Of a stretch of DNA of 7,332 nucleotides, positions 1 through 6,147 are shown in pieces. The DNA is from an uncultured Eggerthellaceae bacterium (lineage in GTDB: Bacteria > Actinomycetota > Coriobacteriia > Coriobacteriales > Eggerthellaceae): NCBI GenBank assembly GCA_948829205.1, contig CAQLOA010000070.1:1-7332 (forward strand). The letters run 5' to 3'. The notes beneath the pieces were generated by a model. It did no database searches. It had not been told where the DNA came from and saw only the letters and a program-made list of their open reading frames with translations. The stretch's first letter is position 1; every line of letters starts with the position of its first letter. Both the position numbers and the translations under genes were made by a program.

Positions 1-5
1 TTGCG

Positions 6-120
6 AGGCTGCGGTGCGGGTTTTGGCGGAGACGGGGTTCGAGGACTGTCTGAGGAGCCGCGAAGCGGCGACGAGTTCCGCAGAACCTCCGCCAAAACCC
101 GCACCGCGGGAGCCGAGCCT
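6..120. repeat. Long imperfect palindrome with 20-bp perfect inverted-repeat arms (REP/MITE-like candidate)
   Basis: Positions 11-30 (GCGGTGCGGGTTTTGGCGGA) are the exact reverse complement of 88-107. Inside the arms further pairing is visible: 36-40 with 83-87, 43-47 with 74-78 (one G-U), 48-50 with 70-72, and an apical GC-rich hairpin 57-61/65-69 with a three-base GAA loop. Outside the arms, 6-10 can pair with 116-120. The whole forms one long rod-like hairpin in either RNA strand. There is no U-tract after it on either strand, so it is not a classic intrinsic terminator, and no open reading frame of credible composition lies in it. It sits between the 3' end of pyrG and whatever lies left of the window. 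No clear direct target-site duplication is visible. It may be a dispersed intergenic repeat or a structured 3' UTR; the sequence alone does not decide. Confidence 0.75.
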
Positions 121-132
121 GTCGGAGAGCGC

Positions 133-174
133 GGAGGCTTCCGCCTCCAGCAAACAAGTTCGATGCGTTGTTCG
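133..174 (-). terminator. Two small hairpins 3' of pyrG, possible weak terminator
   Basis: Reading the minus strand after the pyrG stop, the first hairpin pairs 168-174 with 151-157 (seven pairs, one G-U, ten-base loop). The second pairs 143-148 with 133-138 (GGAGGC/GCCTCC) around a GGAA loop, a GNRA-type tetraloop in the minus-strand RNA. Neither is followed by a T-run, so intrinsic termination would be weak or factor-assisted. They could instead be 3'-end stabilisers together with the larger palindrome at 6-120. Confidence 0.3.
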
Positions 175-185
175 GATTGTTCGGT

Positions 186-1787
186 TTACGCCTGCTGGGC
201 GATGGCGGCGCCGACGAAGTCGCGGAACAGCGGGTGCGGCCTGTGCGGGCGGCTCTTGAACTCGGGGTGTGCCTGGCTGGCAACGAACCATGGATGGTCC
301 GCAAGCTCCACCATCTCCACGAGCCTTCCGTCGGGGGAAAGCCCCGATATGACGAGCCCCGCCTCCTCCAGGCGGTCGCGGTATGCGTTGTTGACCTCGT
401 AGCGATGGCGGTGGCGCTCGTACACCAGGTTCTCCCCGTAGGCCGCCTCGGCCACGGTGCCCTCGCCTAACCTGCAGGGGTAGGCGCCCAGGCGCATGGT
501 GGCGCCCTTGTCCACCACGTCCTCCTGCTCGGGCATGAGGTCGATGACGGGATTGGCCGCCTCGGGGTCGAACTCCGACGACGTGGCGCCTTCCAGCCCG
601 GCGACGTCGCGCGCGAACTCGCACACGGCCGCCTGCAACCCCAGGCATATCCCCAGGAACGGTATGCCGTTCTCGCGCGCGTGCTTTACGGCCAGTATCT
701 TGCCCTCGAAGGCACGCGACCCGAACCCGCCGGGAACGAGGATTCCGGCCATACCGTCCAGCTTCTCCCCCACGTTTGCAGGCGTAAGCTCCTCGCCGTC
801 GATCAGCACGACGTTCACGTTCTTCCCGTGGAACACGCCTGCGTGCCCCAGCGCCTCAACCACGCTGAGGTATGCGTCGGGAAGGCTTACGTACTTCCCC
901 ACCACGGCGATGTCCACGCTTCCGCTGCAGTTGTCCTTGGCTTCCAGGAAGCGGGTAAGGTCGGACAGGTCGGCCCTGTTTGGCGCAAGCCCCACGCGGT
1001 TCAGCACCATGGCGTCGAACCCCTGCTCGTACAGCGTGACGGGAACCTCGTATATGGAAGGCGCGTCGACGCAGGCCAGCACCGCTTCGGGCGCGACGTC
1101 GCAGAACAGCGCTATCTTGTCGCGCACTGAGTCGGAGATTTCATGGTCGCTGCGGCACACGATGAAGTCGGGCTGCACCCCGATGGAGCGCAGCTCCTTC
1201 ACCGAGTGCTGCGTGGGCTTCGTCTTCGCCTCGTGCGCGGCGGCGATGTAGGGCACGAGCGTCACATGCACGAACAGCACGTCCCCGACGGGGCGTTCCT
1301 TCTTGAACTGGCGCGCGGCCTCTATGAACGGCAGCCCTTCTATGTCGCCTATCGTTCCGCCTATCTCGGTTATCACGATGTCCGCGCAGGTCTGCTCGCC
1401 TATGCGCACCAGACGCTCCTTTATCGCCTCGGTGACGTGAGGTATCACCTGCACGGTACCACCCAGGAAATCGCCGCGCCTCTCGCGGGATATGAGCGTC
1501 TGGTATATGGATCCTTGGGTGAAGTTCGATTCGCGGGTGAGGCTCTCGTCGATGAATCGCTCGTAATGCCCAAGGTCCAGGTCGCCTTCGTGGCCGTCGT
1601 CGGTGACGAACACCTCTCCGTGCTGGAACGGGCTCATCGTGCCGGGGTCGACGTTGAGGTAGGGGTCCATCTTCTGCATGGTGACCTTGTAGCCGCGCGA
1701 CTTCAGCAGAAGCCCCAGCGAGGCGGCCGTGATTCCCTTGCCCAGCGACGACACGACCCCGCCGGTGACGAAGATATACTTGGTCAT
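186..1787 (-). CDS. pyrG: CTP synthase (glutamine-hydrolysing)
   Basis: Makes CTP from UTP, ATP and glutamine in the cytosol, the last step of de novo pyrimidine nucleotide synthesis. The 533-residue protein is of normal family length and complete. The N-terminal amidoligase domain (about 1-270) starts with the hallmark MTKYIFVTGGVVSSLGKGI, holding the P-loop, followed by KMDPYLNVDPGTM and TEIGGTIGDIEG (metal- and nucleotide-binding acidic residues, D71 and E141). The C-terminal class I glutamine amidotransferase domain (about 290-533) has the nucleophile Cys381 in GICLGLQ and the His507/Glu509 pair in AHPEF. The start is taken at the ATG at 1787; a GTG three codons upstream (1796) is in frame, but it falls inside the likely Shine-Dalgarno GGGGTGG (1793-1799), and the ATG gives the usual family N-terminus. 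It is divergent from the DUF1846 gene, with a structured non-coding region on its 3' side. All key residues are present, so it should be active. Confidence 0.98.
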   Translation of the reverse strand: MTKYIFVTGGVVSSLGKGITAASLGLLLKSRGYKVTMQKMDPYLNVDPGTMSPFQHGEVFVTDDGHEGDLDLGHYERFIDESLTRESNFTQGSIYQTLISRERRGDFLGGTVQVIPHVTEAIKERLVRIGEQTCADIVITEIGGTIGDIEGLPFIEAARQFKKERPVGDVLFVHVTLVPYIAAAHEAKTKPTQHSVKELRSIGVQPDFIVCRSDHEISDSVRDKIALFCDVAPEAVLACVDAPSIYEVPVTLYEQGFDAMVLNRVGLAPNRADLSDLTRFLEAKDNCSGSVDIAVVGKYVSLPDAYLSVVEALGHAGVFHGKNVNVVLIDGEELTPANVGEKLDGMAGILVPGGFGSRAFEGKILAVKHARENGIPFLGICLGLQAAVCEFARDVAGLEGATSSEFDPEAANPVIDLMPEQEDVVDKGATMRLGAYPCRLGEGTVAEAAYGENLVYERHRHRYEVNNAYRDRLEEAGLVISGLSPDGRLVEMVELADHPWFVASQAHPEFKSRPHRPHPLFRDFVGAAIAQQA

Positions 1788-1792
1788 TCGAA

Positions 1793-1827
1793 CCACCCCG
1801 CAACATTTCCGAGCGAACGTTTACGGG
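1793..1827 (-). promoter_or_regulatory. pyrG ribosome-binding site and possible leader hairpin
   Basis: On the minus strand GGGGTGG (1793-1799) lies five bases before the ATG at 1787 and decides the start in favour of this ATG. The leader can fold: CCCGTAA (1821-1827) pairs with TTGCGGG (1797-1803), seven pairs including one G-U, with a 17-base loop. The 3' arm takes three G residues of the Shine-Dalgarno, so the fold could lower translation. The ribosome-binding site is fairly secure; the hairpin's regulatory role is an inference. Confidence 0.4.
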
Positions 1828-1832
1828 ATTCC

Positions 1833-1838
1833 ATTCTA
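1833..1838 (-). promoter_or_regulatory. Candidate pyrG -10 box (TAGAAT)
   Basis: TAGAAT matches five of six bases of the bacterial -10 consensus and would place the transcription start near 1826, giving a leader of about 38 bases. No convincing -35 element is found 16-18 bases upstream (the bases there read CGAGCC), and there is no TG extension, so the call is tentative. Confidence 0.3.
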
Positions 1839-1926
1839 TCCCGCTGCCGTCATTTGGCTCGGGCCGGCCGAATCGGTTTTACAAACTGGTAACATTGAGC
1901 GAGGCGCGACCCTCCGTCACGCGCCC

Positions 1927-1934
1927 GGAAAGGA
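1927..1934 (+). promoter_or_regulatory. Ribosome-binding site of the DUF1846 gene
   Basis: GGAAAGGA lies 11 bases before the ATG at 1946, a somewhat long but acceptable spacing. It supports this ATG over the in-frame TTG at 1895, which has no such sequence in front of it. Confidence 0.45.
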
Positions 1935-1945
1935 TTCCCATTCCC

Positions 1946-3427
1946 ATGAAGATCGGTTTCGACAACGAGAAATACATCGAGATGCAGGCCGACAGGATCC
2001 GCGAGCGCATCGGAATGTTCGGGGGCAAGCTCTACCTCGAGTTCGGAGGGAAGCTGTTCGACGACTACCACGCGTCCCGCGTGCTGCCGGGGTTCGAGCC
2101 CGACACCAAGATACGCATGCTTCAGAGCATGGTGGACGACGTCGAGATCGTGATAGCCATCAAGGCCGGCGACATCGAGTCGTCGCGCATGCGAAGCGAC
2201 ATAGGGATCACCTACGAGGAGGACGTCCTGCGCCTGATGGACATCTTCCGTTCCATGGGCTTCACCGTCGGAAGCGTGGTGATCACGCAGTACAAGAACC
2301 AGCCCGCGGCCGACGCGTTCCGAAAGCGCATCACCGACATGGGGATAACCAGCTACCTGCACTACCCCATCGCCGGCTACCCCTACGACATAGAGCACAT
2401 CGCCAGCGACGAGGGGTTCGGCAAGAACGAGTTCATCCAGACCTCCAAGCCGCTTGTCGTCGTTACGGCGCCGGGGCCCGGTTCTGGCAAGATGGCCACG
2501 TGCCTCTCGCAGATATACCATGAGCACAAGAACGGCGTCGTCGCTGGTTACGCAAAGTACGAGACGTTCCCTGTATGGAACCTTCCGCTGACGCATCCCG
2601 TGAACATCGCCTACGAGGCCGCCACGGCCGACCTGGACGACGACAACATCATCGACCCTTTCCACCTGGAGGCCTACGGCGAGACCACGGTCAACTACAA
2701 CCGCGACGTCGAGATATTCCCCGTGCTGCGATCGCTCATGCAGCGCATCTCGGGAAGCAGCCCCTATGCCAGCCCCACCGACATGGGCGTCAACATGGCA
2801 GGCTTCGGCATATCCGACGACGAGGTGTGCCGCGAGGCGTCCAACAACGAGATAGTCAGGCGCTACTTCGCAGCAGCCGTCGAAGCGAAGCGCAACGGCG
2901 GCGACGATTCCGAGGCCAAGAAGATAGAGCTGCTGATGAATCAGGCGGGAATCAACGCCAACCTGTCGCCTGCCCGCTCTGCCGCGCTGTTGAAGGCCGA
3001 GATGACGGGGCGGCCGGCGGGGGCCATGGTGCTGCCCGACGGCACGGTGGTCACCGGCAAGACCGGCAACCTGCTGGGGGCGGCATCGGCGCTGCTGATG
3101 AACGCGCTTAAGGGCGTGTCGGGCGTGGCCGACGACGTGGACGTCATTTCGGACAACGTCATCGAGCCCATCTGCCACCTGAAGACCGAGCATCTGCACA
3201 ACTCTAACCCGCGGCTGCATTCCGACGAGACGCTGCTCGCGCTCTCGGTCAGCTCGGTCAGCAACCCCCTTGCCGAGAGGCTAATAGACAACGCCGACAA
3301 GCTGCGAGGATGCGACGCCTACTTCTCGGTGATCCTGTCGTCCAAGGACGAGCGCCTGTACAAGACGCTCGGCATCAACGTTTGCTGCGAGCCTGTCTAC
3401 GAACAGCACAGGTACTACCACAAGTAG
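1946..3427 (+). CDS. DUF1846 / UPF0371 family protein, function unknown
   Basis: A 493-residue protein recognised as the DUF1846 (UPF0371) family by its N-terminus MKIGFDNEKYIEMQ, the block EFGGKLFDDYHASRVLPG (residues 32-49), and GETTVNYNRDVEIFPVL (245-261); length matches the family (about 500). The family is found widely in anaerobic Gram-positive bacteria and, as far as I know, has no established biochemical role. A glycine-rich segment APGPGSGKM (175-183) looks like a nucleotide-binding loop but does not fit the canonical Walker A spacing and lacks the Ser/Thr after Lys. A His-rich stretch (H411, H416, H418, H425) could be a metal site; that is speculation. No signal peptide or membrane segment is visible, so it is probably cytosolic. 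The ATG at 1946 is preferred to the upstream TTG at 1895 because it gives the family N-terminus and has a ribosome-binding site. Convergent with murJ after 13 bp. It uses many AUA codons (11 of 35 Ile). Confidence 0.9.
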   Translation: MKIGFDNEKYIEMQADRIRERIGMFGGKLYLEFGGKLFDDYHASRVLPGFEPDTKIRMLQSMVDDVEIVIAIKAGDIESSRMRSDIGITYEEDVLRLMDIFRSMGFTVGSVVITQYKNQPAADAFRKRITDMGITSYLHYPIAGYPYDIEHIASDEGFGKNEFIQTSKPLVVVTAPGPGSGKMATCLSQIYHEHKNGVVAGYAKYETFPVWNLPLTHPVNIAYEAATADLDDDNIIDPFHLEAYGETTVNYNRDVEIFPVLRSLMQRISGSSPYASPTDMGVNMAGFGISDDEVCREASNNEIVRRYFAAAVEAKRNGGDDSEAKKIELLMNQAGINANLSPARSAALLKAEMTGRPAGAMVLPDGTVVTGKTGNLLGAASALLMNALKGVSGVADDVDVISDNVIEPICHLKTEHLHNSNPRLHSDETLLALSVSSVSNPLAERLIDNADKLRGCDAYFSVILSSKDERLYKTLGINVCCEPVYEQHRYYHK

Positions 3428-3440
3428 TCTCAACTCGCGG

Positions 3441-5129
3441 TCAAGAACGCCTCAGCTTGCGTGCCAGCTTCCCCCACAATGCGGTGATGAACGCCGCCTC
3501 GGGAAGCTTCAGGCGTATGGCGGGCGCGAACGTGACGAACATGCTGACGCAGCCGCAGACGACGATGTACGCCAGCGCTATGGGAAGCGACCCTCCGACC
3601 GGCGCGACGTATGTTTCGAGTGCCCAGAACAGCGCACCGCCCATCACGCCTCCGGCGACGCCTAGCAGCAGCCCGCGGAAGCAGCTGAGGAATATCGACT
3701 TCCCGTCGAAGTCGCAGCGGGAATAACGCCATCCCAGGAAGGCGAGCGCAAGCACGTCCCCGATGACATATGTGGCGATGGAGCCCACGGCTATCCATTC
3801 CATGGTCGCCGGGTACCCCATCCCCTTTAGCCACACCGACCCCATTATGACGGCAACCTGGGCGACGGATCCAACGAGCGTGATGACCGATATGGCCATC
3901 ATCTTGCGGATGCTGGAGAACACCATCAACAGGTAGCTGTTCACCCCGTAGAACGGCAGCGATACCGCCATGACGGCGAGGTACGACGCTATCTGCGAGA
4001 TGCCGTCCGCATCGAACGCGCCTATGTGGTACAGGGTGACCAGCGGCTGCGCGTACACCATCAGGTACACGGCGAACGGGATCATCAGGAAGAAGATCTG
4101 GTTGGTGCCGCTGACGATGCCCCTGACGACGCCCTTCGTGTCGTACTCGGCCTGCATGCTGGACAGCTCGGTGAACATGGCCGTGGACATGGGGATGGCA
4201 AGCATCGAGTAAGGGAACGTGTACCATAGCCGCGAATAAGCCAGCACCGAGGGCCCGTTGTCGGCGAAGCTGTAGGACGCCGCATTGCCTACCGACACCG
4301 TGACGAAGCCGCACACTGTGACGAACAGGGCCGGAAGCCCTATGCTTGCCGTCTCGCGCAGGGACGGGTCCTTGAAGTCGAGCCGGGGGCGCAGCCGAAT
4401 CCCGCACCGCTTCAGCCCAGGTATTTGAAGCACCATCTGCACGAACACGCCCAGGGGGCTGCCGACGGCGATGATGTAGACGGCGGCATCGGGGTTGCTT
4501 GGGGCGACGACGGCGTAGACCACGAAGGCCGCGATGACTATGACGTTGTTGAACACCGGGGCTATTGCACCCCAGATGTAGTCGCGGTTCGCATTAAGCA
4601 GGCCCGAAATTATGGAAGACGCGCCGTAGAAGACTATCTGAATGGCGAAGAACTGGAAGAACAGCGTGGCGGTGCCCATGACCGACTGGTCGGAATAGAA
4701 GGACTGGGTGTAAATGACCTGCGAAGGAAACACCATGCAGAGCGCCGACAGCACTCCAAGCGCAAGCACGACCAACGTCAGCAGGTTCGATGCGTACTGA
4801 GAGCTCTGCTCCTTGCCCAGCCTCTTCTTCACCGAAAGATACACGGGCAGGAACGCCGTGGTGAGCATCCCTCCCATCACCAGCTCGTAAAGCATGCTCG
4901 GAAGGTTGTTCGCTATCTGATACGAGCTCGAGAGGAACGTGGCTCCCAAAGCGTAGGCCATCGACCAGGTGCGGAGGAACCCAGTTATCCTGGATATTAT
5001 GGTGCAGGCGCTTATCAGCGCCGCGGATCCTCCTACCGAGGCGTCGTCGAAGCCTTCGGTACGCGCCTTCTCGGGCTGCGCGTCCCTGGCTTCCAGCTCG
5101 GTTGGATTCAGTTCCTTGGCATGCTTCAT
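3441..5129 (-). CDS. murJ: Lipid II flippase MurJ (MviN family)
   Basis: Integral membrane protein of the MOP superfamily that moves lipid II, the peptidoglycan precursor, from the inner to the outer face of the cytoplasmic membrane. The 562-residue product has a charged cytoplasmic tail (about 1-32), then about 14 hydrophobic segments (roughly 34-50, 77-98, 114-138, 155-178, 187-209, 217-236, 262-284, 296-318, 343-365, 380-404, 410-431, 444-466, 483-503, 515-536). The MurJ signature SRITGFLR (46-53) keeps the two arginines equivalent to E. coli R18 and R24, and R300 in YSRLWYTFP matches E. coli R270. The E. coli D39 and R52 equivalents are not charged here (SSSYQIANNLP, LYELVMGG), as in actinobacterial-type MurJ. 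The ATG at 5129 is the only Met before the first helix, yet no good Shine-Dalgarno precedes it (an AAGG lies 14 bases away). It could be a related MOP lipid flippase, but murJ is the best name. Confidence 0.88.
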   Translation of the reverse strand: MKHAKELNPTELEARDAQPEKARTEGFDDASVGGSAALISACTIISRITGFLRTWSMAYALGATFLSSSYQIANNLPSMLYELVMGGMLTTAFLPVYLSVKKRLGKEQSSQYASNLLTLVVLALGVLSALCMVFPSQVIYTQSFYSDQSVMGTATLFFQFFAIQIVFYGASSIISGLLNANRDYIWGAIAPVFNNVIVIAAFVVYAVVAPSNPDAAVYIIAVGSPLGVFVQMVLQIPGLKRCGIRLRPRLDFKDPSLRETASIGLPALFVTVCGFVTVSVGNAASYSFADNGPSVLAYSRLWYTFPYSMLAIPMSTAMFTELSSMQAEYDTKGVVRGIVSGTNQIFFLMIPFAVYLMVYAQPLVTLYHIGAFDADGISQIASYLAVMAVSLPFYGVNSYLLMVFSSIRKMMAISVITLVGSVAQVAVIMGSVWLKGMGYPATMEWIAVGSIATYVIGDVLALAFLGWRYSRCDFDGKSIFLSCFRGLLLGVAGGVMGGALFWALETYVAPVGGSLPIALAYIVVCGCVSMFVTFAPAIRLKLPEAAFITALWGKLARKLRRS

Positions 5130-5156
5130 GATAGGAACAGTTTACCTTGAGTTGGA

Positions 5157-5162
5157 TATAAT
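5157..5162 (+). promoter_or_regulatory. Perfect -10 box (TATAAT) for nadK in a 60-bp divergent spacer
   Basis: The spacer between murJ and nadK (5130-5189) contains a consensus TATAAT, which would start transcription near 5169 and give nadK a leader of only about 20 bases. A 17-base spacer leads to GGAACA (5134-5139), a poor -35 match. The same AT-rich patch read on the minus strand (TATATC-like) could serve murJ, so the two divergent promoters probably overlap. Confidence 0.5.
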
Positions 5163-5189
5163 TACAGGCGTTCGAAGGGAGAAGCGCCC

Positions 5190-6071
5190 ATGTTCGTCCT
5201 CGTCGTGCGCAACAACATCAACCCCAAGGCGATGGAGTCGTCGTACATGCTGTCCGCCTACCTGGAATCGCAGTCCATCGACTGCAGCTTCGTCGACTCA
5301 AGCGAGTTGTACGCAGGCGTCACGAGGGACGACAGGGGGCTTGCCGGTGTCGACGTCGACCTGGCCGTCGTGCTGGGAGGCGACGGCACGATACTGAGGT
5401 CGGCGCGGTTCCTGAACGGCCTTGACACGCCTATTCTGGGAATCAACTTCGGCAACCTGGGCTTCTTGGCCAACGACGGCGAAAGCGGCGTGCTCGAGAT
5501 GGTGTCGCGGGCGTTCGCGGGCGAGCTTGTCGAGGACAGGCGCGCGAATCTTGACATCTCCGTGGAATGCGAGGAAAGCACGCCCGACGTCGCAGGCGGC
5601 GACCCTTCGGCTGCGCCCAACGCCTACTTCGCGTTGAACGAGGTCGCCATAACCAGGGGCGCCTTGGGGCGCACCATAGTCTACTCGCTCGACGTCTCCG
5701 ACGTCCACATCTCTGACGTCGCGGGCGACGGCGTCATAGTCGCAACTTCCACGGGTTCGACCGCCTACTCTCTGGCGGCGGGAGGCCCCATCGTGCACCC
5801 AAGCTACGACGGCTTGATAGTGCAGCCGCTGGCCCCGCACACGCTGACCGCCAGGGCGGTGCTTACGGCGCCGAACGACGTGGTGTGCATCGACCTCTCG
5901 AAGACGCGCGAAGGCAGGGAGGCTACGCTGTTCATCGACGGCGACGCGCTGGCGTTCGAATCGCCCGTCGAACGTGTGCTAATTAGGCGCGGAGAGCGTC
6001 CCACGACTCTTCTGTACGCCAACCGCGACCACTTCTACAGGTACGCCGCCTCCACTTTCTTCAAGGACTGA
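5190..6071 (+). CDS. nadK: NAD kinase (ATP/polyphosphate-dependent)
   Basis: Phosphorylates NAD to NADP in the cytosol, the only de novo source of NADP(H) for biosynthesis. The 293-residue protein has the normal length and all motifs in order: GGDGT at 63-67 with the catalytic Asp65, GINFGNLGFLA at 84-94, ALNEVAITRG at 148-157 (the conserved Asn-Glu that binds the NAD ribose), and DGVIVATSTGSTAY at 180-193, the glycine- and serine-rich nucleotide-binding segment, followed by GGPIVHP. The start at 5190 is supported by GAAGGGAG just upstream (about eight bases spacing). It is transcribed alone here: divergent from murJ on its left and convergent with rplA on its right. In many actinobacteria nadK sits with tlyA and recN; that arrangement is absent on both sides in this window. 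No missing residues or frameshift. Confidence 0.96.
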   Translation: MFVLVVRNNINPKAMESSYMLSAYLESQSIDCSFVDSSELYAGVTRDDRGLAGVDVDLAVVLGGDGTILRSARFLNGLDTPILGINFGNLGFLANDGESGVLEMVSRAFAGELVEDRRANLDISVECEESTPDVAGGDPSAAPNAYFALNEVAITRGALGRTIVYSLDVSDVHISDVAGDGVIVATSTGSTAYSLAAGGPIVHPSYDGLIVQPLAPHTLTARAVLTAPNDVVCIDLSKTREGREATLFIDGDALAFESPVERVLIRRGERPTTLLYANRDHFYRYAASTFFKD

Positions 6072-6092
6072 CGAATTCGCCGCAGCTCTCGT

Positions 6093-6127
6093 AAAACAAA
6101 GAAGCCACCCGGGATGGGCGGCTTCTT
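6093..6127 (-). terminator. Intrinsic terminator of the rplK-rplA operon (possibly bidirectional with nadK)
   Basis: Arms 6099-6110 and 6116-6127 form a 12-bp stem with a five-base loop. In minus-strand RNA every position pairs (one is G-U), and the stem is followed by UGUUUU (6098-6093), a proper U-rich tail. On the plus strand the G-U position becomes an A-C mismatch and the following bases are AATGG, so termination of nadK transcripts would be weaker. It lies in the 76-bp gap between the nadK stop and the rplA stop. Confidence 0.8.
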
Positions 6128-6147
6128 AATGGTGATTCGACTTGCCT

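Noticed and set aside
1862..1869. GGCCGGCC palindrome as an operator
   Set aside because: An eight-base GC palindrome is expected by chance in DNA of this composition and has no second copy nearby.
1853..1895. Promoter for the DUF1846 gene (TTGGCT with TACAAA or TAACAT)
   Set aside because: Each -10 candidate matches only four of six bases and the -35/-10 spacing is wrong (20 bases or more).
1895..1945. Upstream TTG start giving the DUF1846 protein 17 extra residues
   Set aside because: The extra residues are not part of the family N-terminus and the ATG at 1946 has a purine-rich ribosome-binding site.
2468..2494. Walker A P-loop in the DUF1846 protein (APGPGSGKM)
   Set aside because: The spacing does not fit G-x4-G-K-S/T and the residue after Lys is Met, so an ATPase claim is not supported.
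1850..3220. Minus-strand open frame of 456 codons opposite the DUF1846 gene
   Set aside because: It is a shadow of the plus-strand gene: no recognisable family, a Val/Arg/Asp/His-rich composition typical of antisense frames in GC-rich DNA, and the plus frame matches a known family throughout.
3428..3440. Terminator between the convergent DUF1846 and murJ genes
   Set aside because: The gap is only 13 bp and neither gene end holds an inverted repeat with a T-run; none could be supported.
4425..5150. Plus-strand open frame of 241 codons opposite murJ
   Set aside because: Composition is rich in His, Arg and Gly with no motif, and it mirrors the murJ coding frame.
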